Source: Poecilobothrus nobilitatus (lineage: Eukaryota > Arthropoda > Insecta > Diptera > Dolichopodidae). Taken from it: a stretch of 64,000 nt of DNA. The notes under the pieces were generated by a model. It did no database searches and had not been told where the DNA came from. It saw only the letters and a program-made list of their open reading frames with translations. Position 1 is the stretch's first letter; every line of letters starts with the position of its first letter. The DNA is taken from assembly GCA_947095535.1 (NCBI GenBank), contig OX352772.1, forward strand, positions 115,676,031 through 115,740,030, written 5' to 3'. The translations under genes were made by a program, and so were the position numbers. This document shows, in pieces, positions 46,721 to 59,853 of the stretch.

Positions 46721-47176
46721 TGTTAAATAAAATTAAAGAAATCAATATTTATCTTAAACCGCTATTGCATACCCTTTACACATCAAGTAAAAAAAATTTT
46801 TTTTTTATTTTCGCCTTTTGCCTACATAATACACATACACTATTATGATCTTAACAACATCAAAAATAGATAGAACCTGCACCTACTTATAAATTACGTC
46901 ATATGTTAATGTTAACTTACAATTTTTTCGTTTCATGTTCCGACATGCAAGCAACTATTCTTACACGGCCAACAGATTCATACGTCAAACATTTCCCCAC
47001 GTTCGTTAGCCTGCACTCATCTGGTTCGATGGTCTTCCAGCGTTAACATAACCTAAAAGAATTTAATTCAATTTCATTAGTCAAATATCAAACAACAATT
47101 TTATTAAAAAAAATGGACAATGTTTATAGTTACTACTGTTCACATCCTTTTAGGATGATGTCAAGGCCGGGGAGTA

Positions 47177-47674
47177 TGTTCAATCCTCGATTGAAGTTGG
47201 CTTATTTCTCATCCTAGTTTTTCAACTTACAAATAAAACAAAAAAAAAAAACCACAAAGCATAACATTTTTTTTACAAATCAACATTTATACTTATCTGA
47301 TGTTCTTTTGTGGATCCGGTGCACCCATCCGCCCAGTCATTCGTCTGCAGCACATCATGATTATCATCTAAAAATTAGAATATTAAATTATTAAATAATT
47401 TGTTTTAGTAAAAAAATGTCCTTTGTACTTACCAATTGTTTGTTTATCTTTAAATTTAAAATTTAAAATTAATACTGTTACTTACAGTCAAATTACAAAG
47501 AAATTGTCAAAATATAATTGTTTTCATTTTGTAACACAAAATGTCAGCTCCATTGACTAAAATTAATTTAATTCACAATAATTTTATATTTTTCTTATAT
47601 ATTCGATTTTAATTGTTTATATACATATGTTTTTTATATACTTTATTTTTTTTCTTCACTTTATTATGTACTTT
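47177..47674 (+). repeat. BEL 3' LTR (unit B)
   Basis: Starts TGTTCAATCC after the purine tract. Nearly the same as the unit A LTR. Confidence 0.78.
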
Positions 47675-48304
47675 AAATTCAAGGTTACTAAATTTGGGTT
47701 AAACGTTAGTCCGGAACCGTTTAACTCAATTTTATATAAACCCAAATTTTATGAATTTTTAATTACTCGTTAGCGCAGTTTGAACAAGTACAAAAATGGA
47801 GATAATTAGAATTAGTTGGAAATAATTAGAATTGTAAATTAAAGTTGCTATAATTCATAATAGAGTTGATATAATAATTAATAATAAAGCTTTTTATAAT
47901 AAAAATTAAAAAAATAAGTAATTGAATTTGAGTTATTTGGAAAAAAATTGATATGTTATTTTTTTTACATTTAGAAAATATTTTTTTTTAAGCTTTGCGA
48001 AAAAACACATTCCATATTTTATTCTTGTACTTTAAAATATCTATTATTAATTCTGCAATGTAGCAAACAAACTACCGAACTTTTGTTTTCTTTTTTAAAT
48101 ATTCATCGTACATTTTTTTTGTGTTGTTTATGTTTTACTTGAGTTTACATGTTAAAGAAAAAAGTGAATTTGAATAAAAGTATATACATAATATGCATGT
48201 GTGAATATTATGTATGTGTGAATATTTTTTTTTTTCATCTTTGGAATTTTTATGATTTACAGATTAAATATTATGCTTAATGCTTGATTAAACATATGTA
48301 TATA

Positions 48305-50611
48305 AGTTAATTTACTTTTGTAAATTTAAATAAAACAATAAAAATTTTTTACAAGAAGATGTTCTTCGTGGTTTATTGTAAAATTAATAGTGATTTCTTC
48401 TAGTAATGTTTAACATATTTATAGTAAAAAGTTACAAAATTTCTTTACAAATTTTTGCTTATTTTAAAATACTAAATATAATTACCTACATGAAAAGATT
48501 ACAAAATTTCTTTATAAATACTTAATATAATTTATTGATCTACATTTGGTAAAAATTCATTAAAATAATTTTTTGCATTGTTGGTGGTCTTAGTATCATA
48601 TTGGTCAATAAGCGGAACCTACTATAAGTGGATTTTCCAATATTTATTTTTAGTTCACAAATAATAATTTTCGCTTATTGAGCAAAACAAAGTACAAATT
48701 TTTTAAGTGTAATTCTTATTAAATAATAAGACCAGTATTTTATTTTTGGAACAATAATAAAAAATAATAATTTAGTAAGAACCTTTATTCATTTTTTTTT
48801 TTAATAAGAAAGTAATTTTTATACCCGTACGATAGGATCGGGTATAATAAAATTACTCCTCCGTTTGTAACACCTCGAAATAAGCGAGCTAGATATACCT
48901 TCAAAGGTATGGATCGGATCAGAAAAAAATTCTAAGACTTTTGAGCCATGTCCGTCCGTCCGTCCGTCCGTCCGTCCGTCAGCACGCTAACTCAAAAACT
49001 AAGAAAGCTAGAATCTTGAAATTTACACAAAATATTCTGGGAGTAATTTGTAGGTTCCCTATTTTTTTGGTTGAGTTTGGGCCAAGCCTTAAGGTAGCTC
49101 TCGAACACCTAACTTTTAGATCCCCACATTTTTTTTGCAATAGAGCTATGAACTTTTAACTGCTGATAGATCTTACAAAAATATTAATTTTAGTTTTAAT
49201 AACTTTTTTTTGTATCCCCACCCGTTACGGAGCTACAGCTCCCCAAAGGTTCAAAAAAGCTCTATATTTAAATTGTTATAGCACAAGTTGTATAAGGTAT
49301 ACCTTCATTTTGAAAACGCCAAACGATTACTACTTTTATTAGCTTTAAAAATATATATACAATAAATATATATTTGTGGCATACGGTGTCTTAGTTTACC
49401 GTTATGTGAAACTCAAATTTTGCAAAATCCTTCAACTCTTCTATCTTCTAAACGGTTTAAGTTGGAAATTTGAAATTTTGACAGAAGTTAGATCTTTGAA
49501 AATAAGTATGAGTCATTTCAAAAATTTTTTTGTATCACCCCCCGTTTAGGAGTTGTAAGGGGTCAAAAACTGAAAATTTCCAATTTTTAAACACCTGTAA
49601 CTTGAACACCTGTTAAAATTTTTTCGAAGTAATACACAAAAATTAAAGCTTCAATATTATACTCTTATTTCTGTTAACAGCTTTATTTAATAATATATGG
49701 TTACTTTATAATTGACGAAAGAGTTACTTGATATTTTCAAATTTTCTAACAAATTTCTTTAACTAATTTTTTCCATTTTGTTTTACTCGATAATTTGAAA
49801 TTGTTGAGGATATAATGCGTAGTACAAAAAAATGTAAATAAATAAACAACATAACAGTTGCTTGAAGAATTTTTATTTATATGATATTGATATATATACA
49901 TACTTATATAATATCATGTTTATTTACAATATATCGTATATGTCACTAGTGAATGAATGATAAGAGTATAGATGTATATTATATAGCGCCGTATTTACAT
50001 ACATATATGTATTTTATTGTACTTATAAGAAATTATTCTGTCAATGGAATATTTAAATATAATATAATATAATATTTAAAATTATATTTACTATTTTGTA
50101 CTAAGTAAATTTAATATACATTTACCGCTTAGTATTAAATGGTACTATAGAATATTTGAAAAAGTTTTGGATTGATAATCGTTATAATATTGTGAGCAGA
50201 ATGACAGGCTGTGAACATACTAACGGTTCGTACGGGTATCTAAGAGTTGACAAAGGCAACTGTATTCTTCCTCGTTTTTAAATGTAATTTTGTTGCTCTT
50301 TCTTTTCGTTTAAATGTTATTTAATAACAAAGTATTCGAATTTCAATTTATGAGAATTTTTTATTTGGTTAAAAATATTTATTTTGTTTATAAATTAAGG
50401 TTCTTTACTTTAATAATTACTCATTCGTTTACAATTTTATTTAAATGCCTATTAAGTAAAAATTATTAAATAAGGTTTCAAGTTCAAAAATAATATTAAC
50501 AATTAATTGTTTGTTAAAGAAATAGCATTTTGCTAGTTAAAAATTTATTATTATTATTATGATTATAAATTTATTTTTATTTATTGGTTAGTGTAATGGA
50601 CTATCATAACT
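48305..50611 (-). repeat. Errantivirus LTR (unit B), split by an insertion
   Basis: On the minus strand the LTR runs AGTTATGATAG (50611) to GTAAATTAACT (48305), with AGTTA/TAACT ends as in gypsy-type LTRs. It is preceded by a purine tract (AAGCGGGGAAGAG) after env. Without the insertion at 48821-50274 its length is about 853 bp, close to units C and D. TATA at 48301-48304 is the likely target duplication. It holds no gene. Confidence 0.72.
48821..50274 (+). mobile_element. Helentron-derived non-autonomous element (HINE), insertion 1
   Basis: Starts ATACCCGTACGA with a terminal hairpin (ATACCCG...CGGGTAT), carries a GTCC microsatellite at about 48947-48979, and has the inverted copy TCGTACGGGTAT (50228-50239) 35 nt before its end (TTCCTCG). 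Such asymmetric inverted ends are a Helentron trait. Compared with the empty sites at 58097 and 62868 the insertion adds only the element plus TT, as if it went in between T residues without a target duplication. It codes for nothing. Confidence 0.75.
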
Positions 50612-50662
50612 CTTCCCCGCTTAAAAATCAAATGTCCTCATTTGACTGCTTTTTTAAAAAAA

Positions 50663-53381
50663 TTATGTTTTGAATGAATTTCTTTTGGGAGCGATTGGCT
50701 GTTTATTTTGCTTAATTTTTGTTGTAAACGGAATTGGAGATGATGATTGCTTTTCATTTTCATGTTGTGTTTTGGTTTCTTTGACTATTGATATGTGAGT
50801 ATGATATTGTAATTCTTTTATCGATTCTTCGGATGCGGTGTTTACGCCATGTTTGTTATTGATGATTACTTTATTATTTTTCTTCCTTAAAGTTAGTATG
50901 ATAATTGTTGTTATTAATAATAAGGTAATTAGCATTGTTGGTCCTATTCCAATGACACTCAAAACTTGATCAGTAAATGTTTTTTCTTTTAATAAATTAA
51001 TTTCTTTAGTGTTGTTGATATGAATATGGCGGAGTAGTTCTAGTGATAGATGATCTTGTAGTTCCTTTTTAATGAATTCAGGTTGAAGAATAGCTGGCAA
51101 TACTTTGTCTGTTGGAATTTCCTTTGAAGAATAAGTTTTTTGGTTTACTGTAACTGTTGAGTTATGAAATATAATTAAATAAGTTTCATTTATAAATTTT
51201 GATTCATGATTGATGCTAACTGTTCCTGTGAATTGATTTAGCAATAATATGCCCTCTGCTACTAGTTCTACTGATGGGATATGATGGTTGTTTGTTATAT
51301 TGCATGCTGAATTTTTGCCATTTATGATGTTCGGAATACAGGTAGAGTTAGTTATGTCCATTATTTCATTTTCGTTACATATTGTTATAGAATTAATTAC
51401 TTTACATTTTTTTGATTTTATACCTAATATTTTTTCTTTATTATTTAATAAAATTTGTTCATAATGAATTTTTACTACTACATTTTCAATTTTTATACCC
51501 GTACGATAGGATCGGGTATAATAAAATTACTCCTCCGTTTGTAACACCTCGAAATAAGCGAGCTAGATATACCTTCAAAGGTATGGATCGGATCAGAAAA
51601 AAATTGTAAGACTTTTGAGCCATGTCCGTCCGTCCGTCCGTCAGCACGCTAACTCAAAAACTAAGAAAGCTAGAATCTTGAAATTTACACAAAATATTCT
51701 GGGAGTAATTTGTAGGTTCCCTATTTTTTTTGGTTGAGTTTGGGCCAAGCCTTCAGGTAGCTCTCGAACACTTAACTTTTAGATCCCCACATTTTTTTTT
51801 GCAATAGAGCTATGAACTTTTAACTGCTGATAGATCTTACAAAAATATTAATTTTAGTTTTAATAACTTTTTTTTGTATCCCCACCCGTTACGGAGCTAC
51901 AGCTCCCCAAAGGTTCAAAAAAGCTCTATATTTAAATTGTTATAGCACAAGTTGTATAAGGTATACCTTCATTTTGAAAACGCCAAACGATTACTACTTT
52001 TATTAGCTTTAAAAGTATATATACAATAAATATATATTTGTGGCATACGGTGTCTTAATTTACCGTTATGTGAAACTCAAATTTTGCAAAATCCTTCAAC
52101 TCTTCTATCTTCTAAACGGTTTAAGTTGGAAATTTGAAATTTTGACAGAAGTTAGATCTTTGAAAATAAGTATGAGTCATTTCAAAAATTTTTTTGTATC
52201 ACCCCCCGTTTAGGAGTTGTAAGGGGTCAAAAACTGAAAATTTCCAATTTTTAAACACCTGTAACTTGAACACCTGTTAAAATTTTTTCGAAGTAATACA
52301 CAAAAATTAAAGCTTCAATATTATACTCTTATTTCTGTTAACAGCTTTATTTAATAATATATGGTTACTTTATAATTGACGAAAGAGTTACTTGATTATT
52401 TCAAATTTTCTAACAAATTTCTTTAACTAATTTTTTCCATTATGTTTTACTCGATAATTTGAAATTGTTGAGGATATAATGCGTAGTACAAAAAAATGTA
52501 AATAAATAAACAACATAACGGTTGCTTGAAGAATTTTTATTTATATGATATTGATATATATACATACTTATATAATATCATTTTATTGTACTTATAAGAA
52601 ATTATTCTGTCAATGGAATATTTAAATATAATATAATATAATATTTAAAATTATATTTACTATTTTGTACTAAGTAAATTTAATATACATTTACCGCTTA
52701 GTATTAAATGGTACTATAGAATATTTGAAAAAGTTTTGGATTGATAATCGTTATAATATTGTGAGCAGAATGACAGGCTGTGAACATACTAACGGTTCGT
52801 ACGGGTATCTAAGAGTTGACAAAGGCAACTGTATTCTTCCTCGTTATAACTTTAATTAATAATTTTACAAATATTTCGTTTGAAGTTAAAGGAATTTCAA
52901 TGAGATAGAACAAGCAAGTACCATTACTTATAACCTTTACATTAAAAAAATCGAATGCTTCTTCAACATTTTCATAAGGAAAATTTTCTTTATCTAATAT
53001 TTCGACTAAAATTTCTATTTCTGATTTTGACAATAATATAGGATTTATTACACCTAATTTTGCCCAATGAATGGCATATTTTAAATTAACTATTTCTTCT
53101 TAATCAATTTCAATTTATATTGAATTTGAAGAACAGAATGGTTATCAATTATACATACTTTTGTTTTTTAAATTTTCTAAAATTTTGTTAGTTATTTCAG
53201 TAATGTTATTTATCCCGTCATTATAAGTTATGTTTATTATTACCTGTTTGTTATTATTATTTAACATATTATTTACTTTTTTCTTTATCATAATATAGTC
53301 ATCGTGATCTGGAGTACCTGCTATCCATTTCCAAGCAGTACCGATCGCATTTATAGCTCTTGGTTTTCGTTGTAAGAGCAC
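50663..53381 (-). pseudogene. Errantivirus env, TM part (unit B), split by an insertion
   Basis: Frames run from 53381 (a PRAINAIGTAWKWIAG fusion-peptide-like block directly at the joint to PolB) through 53033-52846, are interrupted by a Helentron-like element, and resume at 51494-50663. The latter has several N-glycosylation sequons, a transmembrane helix (IGIGPTMLITLLLITTIII at about 50950-50890) and a basic, Ser-rich cytoplasmic tail. The surface subunit is missing. It would have served membrane fusion in the parent element; this copy cannot. Confidence 0.75.
51495..52843 (+). mobile_element. HINE, insertion 2 (inside env)
   Basis: Same family as insertion 1: ATACCCGTACGA start, GTCC run (shorter, about 51623-51643), TCGTACGGGTAT near the end, TTCCTCG terminus. 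An internal deletion of about 80 bp is present. The empty site is intact in unit C near 59319. Confidence 0.75.
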
Positions 53382-53836
53382 AAGCTACCAATAAAATTGA
53401 TATTGAACGTTTTAAACTTAAGAATAATGCCCTTAAGAAAATATAACACGTAAGAAAATATTGTAATGTAAAACTAGTTTCAAATTGGGAAAGAAGGTAT
53501 GGCGCCAAATCATTAATTTATTCGCCTTTTTCAAAAATAGTACAGTTTTTAATGAGAATTTAGTAGCTATTGAATTATTTAAATCTGATATCCTAAGCCT
53601 ATTTATGTTCGTTTCTGTGTTCTGGAAATTTCGAAAACGCTAATATATGAATATCATTTCGGTTATATGAAACCAAAATTTGGCGAAGATTGTACTGTAT
53701 GTACTGTACTGTAATTTCTAATTTCAATATTTACCAGACAATAAAAGCAGATTGTAAAACCCGTTTCGATACTAGTGATTATCCTTTGAATAATATTTGG
53801 GGAATACCAAGAGTGCAAGAGTGCAATGCATTATTT
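53373..53836 (+). pseudogene. PolB fragment (unit B end)
   Basis: Corresponds to 44972-45425 of the PolB pseudogene (ATNKIDIERFKLKNNA, then NWEGRYGA-like). It is fused to env at AGAGCACAAGC and to the next BEL integrase at 53837. Confidence 0.85.
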
Positions 53837-54785
53837 GTTTTAAACAAAAGGCAGAAACCTTAACAGTTGATGGAGAATTTGCCGGCTAAACGTGTCCAGA
53901 TATTGCGTCCATTTTCAAACTCAGGGCTGGACTATTGTGGCCTAATTGAAATAAAGTATCATAAATTTAGAGGATCCAGCAAGTATAAGGCGTACATTGC
54001 ATTGTTCATATGCATGGCCACGAAAGCTATCACCTAGAATTGGTAAGCAGCGTTCTGTCGATTCTGTGATAGACGAGGGTTATGCACTAACATATATTGT
54101 GACAATTGAACGAATTTTGTCGGCACAGAAAAAATTCTAAGCAAACAAACTAAAAAATGTGTACACGACTTGAATATCGAAATTGCAGAGGTAATAAAAA
54201 ACCACGGTGTCAAATTCCATTTCAATCCACCATCATCACCCCATTTCGGGGGATTATGGGAAGCTGGAGTCAAGTCCACCAAACATCACCTTACCCGAAT
54301 TTTGCAAAATACGTTACCAACTTTCGAAGAATTTAACACCGTAATATGTCAGATCGAAGCCTGCTTAAATTCACGACCACTAACTGAAATCAGTTCCGAT
54401 CCTTTGGATTTGACACCATTAACGCCAGCACATTTCTTAATTGGCGATACAATGTTGGCATCGCCACAAGAAGAAGTAATTGATGTCAACCCCACCAAGT
54501 TAAGTCGTTGGCACTAAATTAGTCAAAATTTTGCCGAAGATGGGCATCCGAATACCCGTCACGTTTACAACAACGACCTAAATGGACCAGCAAAATAGAA
54601 AATCTAAAACTAGGACAACTGGTATTATTGAAAGAATATAATCTACCGCGGTGTTGATGGCTATTAGCCAGAATCACTGAAATTCATCCTGGTTCAGATG
54701 GTCTAATCAGAGTCGTCACCATACTAACTAAACATAATATTCTAAAGCGACCAATTACAAAAATGTGTCTATTACCGGATAATTA
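53837..54785 (+). pseudogene. BEL integrase fragment (unit C)
   Basis: As in unit B but with a deletion of about 27 bp after AGAATTGGTAAG. It keeps the CDN and GLWEAGVKS blocks and a 115-codon frame at 54170-54517, and ends in TAA at 54783-54785. Confidence 0.82.
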
Positions 54786-55012
54786 ACAAAAGGGTTGAAA
54801 ACAACACGCACCGATAAATATTTATTTATTTATTTATTTATATCAATATTACATACATAAATGTAATGCAATATTATTGAACTATCGACTACCAAGACCA
54901 TTATAGGTTCTTATACTATTATTAAATTATATACCAATATTATTTATTTTGTTTATATGCATTATATACTATATATTTACATTACATTAGGTCATAAGGG
55001 GGGTATGTAAAG

Positions 55013-55105
55013 AAAAAAAACACTTACAACATGTGCAGGGATCGAATCCACACTCCTTCGGTTAATACGCTACACGCCTACCCAATAGGCTACCGAAGCC
55101 CCCAC
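55013..55105 (-). ncRNA. tRNA-like Pol III cassette (copy C)
   Basis: A-box-like GGTAGCCTATTGGGTAGG, B-box-like GGATTCGATCCC (55049-55038) and a T8 stop at 55020-55013 on the minus strand. Confidence 0.48.
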
Positions 55106-55545
55106 TGTTAAATAAAATTAAAGAAATCAATATTTATCTTAAACCGCTATTGCATACCCTTTACACATCAAGTAAAAAAAAATTTTTTTTTATTTTCGCC
55201 TTTTGCCTACATTATACATTTACACTATTATGATCCTAACAACATCAAAAATAGATAGAACCTGCACCTACTTATAAATTACGTCATATGTTAATGTTAA
55301 CTTACAATTTTTTCGTTTCATGTTCCGACATGCAAGCAACTATTCTTACATGGCCAACAGATTCATACGTCAAACATTTCCCCACGTTCGTTAGCCTGCA
55401 CTCGTCTGGTTCGATGGTCTTCCAGCGTTAACATAACCTAAAAGAATTTAATTCAATTTCATTAGTCAAATATCAAACAACAATTTTATTAAAAAAATTG
55501 ACAATGTTTATAGTTACTACTTTTCACATCCTTTTAGGATGATGT

Positions 55546-57398
55546 TCTGATGTTCTTCTGCGGATCCGGTGCACTCATCAGCCCAGTCATTCGTCTGCAG
55601 CACATCATGATTATCATCTAAAAATTAGTATATTAAATATTAAATAATTTGTTTTAGTAAGAAAATGTCCTTTGCACTTACCAATTGTTTGTTTATCTTT
55701 AAATTTAAAATTTAAAATTAATACTGTTACTTACAGTCAAATTACAAAAAATTTTAATTCACAATAATTTTATATTTTTCTGATATATTCGATTTTAATT
55801 GTTTATATACATATGTTTATACCCGTACGATAGGATCGGGTATAATAAAACTACTCCTCCGTTTGTAACACCTCGAAATAATCGAGCTAGATATACCTTC
55901 AAAGGTATTGATCGGATCAGAAAAAAATTCTAAGACTTTTGAGCCATGTCCGTCCGTCCGTCCGTCCGTCAGCACGCTAACTCAAAAACTAAGAAAGCTA
56001 GAATCTTGAAATTTACACAAAATATTCTAGGAGTAATTTGCAGGTTCCCTATTGTTTTTGGTTGAGTTTGGACCAAGCCTTAGGATAGCTCTCGAACACC
56101 TAACTTTTAGATCCCCACATTTTTTTTGCAATAGAGCTATGAAATTTTAACTACTGACAGATCTCACAAAAATATTAATTTTATTTTTAATAACTTTTTT
56201 TGTAGCCCCACCCGTTACGGAGCTACAGCTCCCCAAAGGTTTAAAAAACTCTATATTTAAATGGTTATAGCACAAGTTGTATAAGGTATATCTTCATTTT
56301 GAAAACTCCAAAAGGTTACTACTTTTATTAGCTTTGAAAATATATATACAATAAATATATATTTGTGGCATACGGTGTCTTATTTTACCGTTATGTGAAA
56401 CTCAAATTTTTCAAAATCCTTCAACTCTTCTATCTTCTAAACGGTTTAAGTTGGAAACTTGAAATTTAGACAGAAGTTAGATCTTTGAAAATAAGTATGA
56501 GTTATTTCAGAAATTTTTTTTGTATCACCCCCCGTTTAGGAGCTGTAAAGGGTCAAAAACTGAAAATTTCCTATTTTTAAACACCTGTAACTTGAACACG
56601 TGTTGAAATTTTCTTGAAGTAATACACAAAAATTAAAGCTTCAACATTATACTCTTATTTCTGTTAATAACTTTTTTTAATAATATAGGATTACTTTATA
56701 ATATTATAATATACTTGATTTTTTCAAATTTTCTAACAAATTTCTTTAACGAATTTTTTCCATTTTGTTTTACTCGATAATTTGAAATTGTTGAGGATAT
56801 AATGCGTAGTACATAAAAATGTAAATAAATAAACAACATAACGGTTGCTTGAAGAATTTTTATTTATATGATATTAATATATATACATACTTATATAATA
56901 TCATGTTTATTTACATGAGTATAGATGTATATTATATAGCGCCGTATTTACATACATACATGTATTTTATTGTACTTATAAGAAATTATTCTGTCAATGG
57001 AATATTTAAATATAATATAATATAATATTTAAAATTATATTTACTATTTTGTACTAAGTAAATATAATATACATTTACCGCTTAGTATTAAATGGTACTA
57101 TAGAATATTTGAAAAAGTTTTGGATTGATAATCGTTATGTGAAAGGTTAGAATCTGCTTTTGAAGAATGTACATATAAACATATAGTTTGAATATATGTA
57201 CAACCCATAGTTCTAGATTATAATATTCACTCAAATTATTTTAAAATACTAAAATATTAAAAAAATAATATTGTAAGCAGCGTGACAGGCTGTGAACATA
57301 CTAACGGTTCGTACGGGTATCTAAGAGTTGACAAAGGCAACTGTATTCTTCCTCGTTTTTATATACTTTATTTTTTTCTTCACTTTATTATGTACTTT
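55546..57398 (+). repeat. BEL LTR remnant (unit C), split by an insertion
   Basis: The purine tract and first 110 bp of the LTR are lost: GGATGATG is joined directly to TTCTGATGTTCTTCTG. The remainder aligns to 55814, is interrupted by the element at 55819-57355, and ends with CTTCACTTTATTATGTACTTT. Confidence 0.75.
55819..57355 (+). mobile_element. HINE, insertion 3 (inside the BEL LTR)
   Basis: ATACCCGTACGA start, GTCC run at about 55947-55969, TCGTACGGGTAT near the end and TTCCTCG terminus. It carries an extra segment of about 110 bp (57138-57270) absent from the other two and is more diverged from them. Empty sites exist in units A, B and D (about 41027, 47634 and 61646). Confidence 0.75.
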
Positions 57399-57582
57399 AA
57401 ATTCAAGGTTACTAAATTTCGGTTAAAATTTAGTCCGGAAGCATTTAACTCAATTTTATATAAACCCAAATTTTATGAATTTTTAATTACACGTTAGCGC
57501 AATTTGAACAAGTACAAAAATGGAGATAATTAGAATTAGTTGGAAATATTATGCTTAATGCTTGATTAAACATATGTATATA

Positions 57583-58437
57583 AGTTAATTTACTTTTGTA
57601 AATTTAAATAAAACAATAAAAAATTTTTTCAAGAAGATGTTCTTCTTGGTTTATTGTAAAATTAATAGTGATTTCTTCTAGTAATGTTTAACATATTTAT
57701 AGTAAAAAGTTACAAAATTTCTTTACAAATTTTTGCTTATTTTAAAATACTAAATATAATTTATTGGTTTACCTACATGAAAAGATTACAAAATTTCTTT
57801 ATAAATACTTAATATAATTTATTGATCTACATTTGGTAAAAATTCATTAAAATAATTTTTTGCATTGTTGGTGGTCTTAGTATCATATTGGTCAATAAGC
57901 GGAACCTACTATAAGTGGATTTTCCAATATTTATTTTTAGTTCACAAATAATAATTTTCGCTTATTGAGCAAAACAAAGTACAAATTTTTTAAGTGTAAT
58001 TCTTATTAAATAATAAGACCAGTATTTTAATTTTGGAACAATAATAAAAAATAATAATTTAGTAAGAACCTTTTTTTTTTTTTTTTAATAAGAAAGTAAT
58101 TTTTTTTAAATGTAATTTTGTTGCTGTTTCTTTTCGTTTAAATGTTATTTAATAACAAAGTATTCGAATTTCAATTTATGAGAATTTTTTATTTGGTTAA
58201 AAATATTTATTTTGTTTATAAATTAAGGTTCTTTACTTTAATAATTACTCATCGTTTACAATTTTATTTAAATGTCTATTAAGTAAAAATTATTAAATAA
58301 GGAATTATTTCAAGTTCAAAAATAATATTAACAATTAATTGTTTGTTAAAGAAATAGCATTTTGCTAGTTAAAAATTTATTATTATGATTATAAATCTAT
58401 TTTTATTTATTGGTTAGTGTAATGGACTATCATAACT
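57583..58437 (-). repeat. Errantivirus LTR (unit C)
   Basis: 855 bp, AGTTA...TAACT ends, preceded on the minus strand by the purine tract and env. It is uninterrupted and gives the empty site for HINE insertion 1 at about 58097. Confidence 0.72.
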
Positions 58438-58488
58438 CTTCCCCGCTTAAAAATCAAATGTCCTCATTTGACTGCTTTTTTAAAAAAA

Positions 58489-59853
58489 TTATGTTTTGAA
58501 TGAATTTCTTTTGGCAGCGATTGGCTGTTTATTTTGCTTAATTTTTGTTGTAAACGGAATTGGAGATGATGATTGCTTTTCATTTTCATGTTGTGTTTTG
58601 GTTTCTTTGACTATTGATATGTGAGTATGATCTTGTAATTCTTTTATCGATTCTTCGGATGCGGTGTTTACGCCATGTTTGTTATTGATGATTACTTTAT
58701 TATTTTTCTTCCTTAAAGTTAGTATGATAATTGTTGTTATTAATAATAAGGTAATTAACATTGTTGGTCCTATTCCAATGACACTCAAAACTTGATCAGT
58801 AAATGTTTTTTCTTTTAATAAATTAATTTCTTTAGTGTTGTTGATATGAATATGGCGGAGTAGTTCTAGTGATAGATGTTCTTGTAGTTCCTTTTTAATG
58901 AATTCAGGTTGAAGAATAGCTGGCAATACTTTGTCTGTTGGAATTTCCTTTGAAGAATAAGTTTTTTGATTTACTGTAACTGTTGAGTTATGAAATATAA
59001 TTAAATAAGTTCCATTTATAAATTTTGATTCATGATTGATGCTAACTGTTCCTGTGAATTGATTTAGCAATAATATGCCCTCTGCTACTAGTTCTACTGA
59101 TGGGATATGATGGTTGTTTGTTATATTGCATGCTGAATTTTTGCCTTTTATGATGTTCGGAATGCAGGTAGAGTTACTTATGTCCATTATTTCATTTTCG
59201 TTACATATTGTTATAGAATTAATTACTTTACAATTTTTTGATTTTATACCTATTATTTTTTCTTTATTTAATAAAATTTGTTCATAATCAATTTTTACTA
59301 CTACATTTTCAATTTTTATTGCTTTAATTAATAATTTTACAAATATTTCGTTTGAAGTTAAAGGAATTTCAATGAGATAGAACAAGCAAGTACCATTACT
59401 TATAACCTTTACATTAGAAAAATCTAATGCTTCTTCAACATTTTCATAAGGAAAATTTTCTTTATCTAATATTTCGAATAAAATTTCTATTTCTGATTTT
59501 GACAATAATATAGGATTTATTACACCTAATTTTGCCCAATGAATGGCATATTTTAAATTAACTATTTCTTCTTAATCAATTTCAATTTATATTGAATTTG
59601 AAGAACAGAATGGTTACCAATTATACATACTTTTGTTTTTTAAATTTTCTAAAATTTTGTTAGTTATTTCAGTAATGTTATTTATCCTGTCATTATAAGT
59701 TTTGTTTAATATTACCTGTTTGTTATTATTATTTAACATATTATTTACTTTTTTCTTTATCATAATATAGTCATCGTGATCTGGAGTATCTGCTATCCAT
59801 TTCCAAGCAGTACCGATCGCATTTATAGCTCTTGGTTTTCGTTGTAAGAGCAC
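58489..59853 (-). pseudogene. Errantivirus env, TM part (unit C), longest frame
   Basis: The frame 59505-58489 is open for 338 codons: six N-glycosylation sequons (residues about 37, 111, 127, 164, 173 and 222), a transmembrane helix at about 238-264 and a 74-residue tail. Upstream, 59853-59614 holds the PRAINAIGTAWKWIA fusion-peptide-like block and a helical segment; a stop and shift at 59505-59614 separate the two. No signal peptide or surface subunit is present, so the product, if made, would lack its receptor-binding half. Confidence 0.78.

Larger units (their letters stand above)
45426..53836 (+). repeat. Composite tandem unit B
   Basis: BEL integrase end, Pol III cassette, BEL LTR, flank, errantivirus LTR and env on the minus strand, then a PolB fragment. 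Two Helentron-like insertions (48821-50274 and 51495-52843) enlarge it to 8.4 kb. Both joints (45425/45426 and 53836/53837) have the same sequence, GCATTATTTG joined to TTTTAAACAAAAGG. Confidence 0.85.

Noticed and set aside
48941..49159. Frame with a VRPSVRPSV start
   Set aside because: Produced by the GTCC microsatellite of the Helentron-derived element; the frame is not conserved in the other copies.
57282..57497. 71-codon frame across the end of HINE insertion 3
   Set aside because: It runs from the element's end into LTR DNA; neither part is coding in the other copies.
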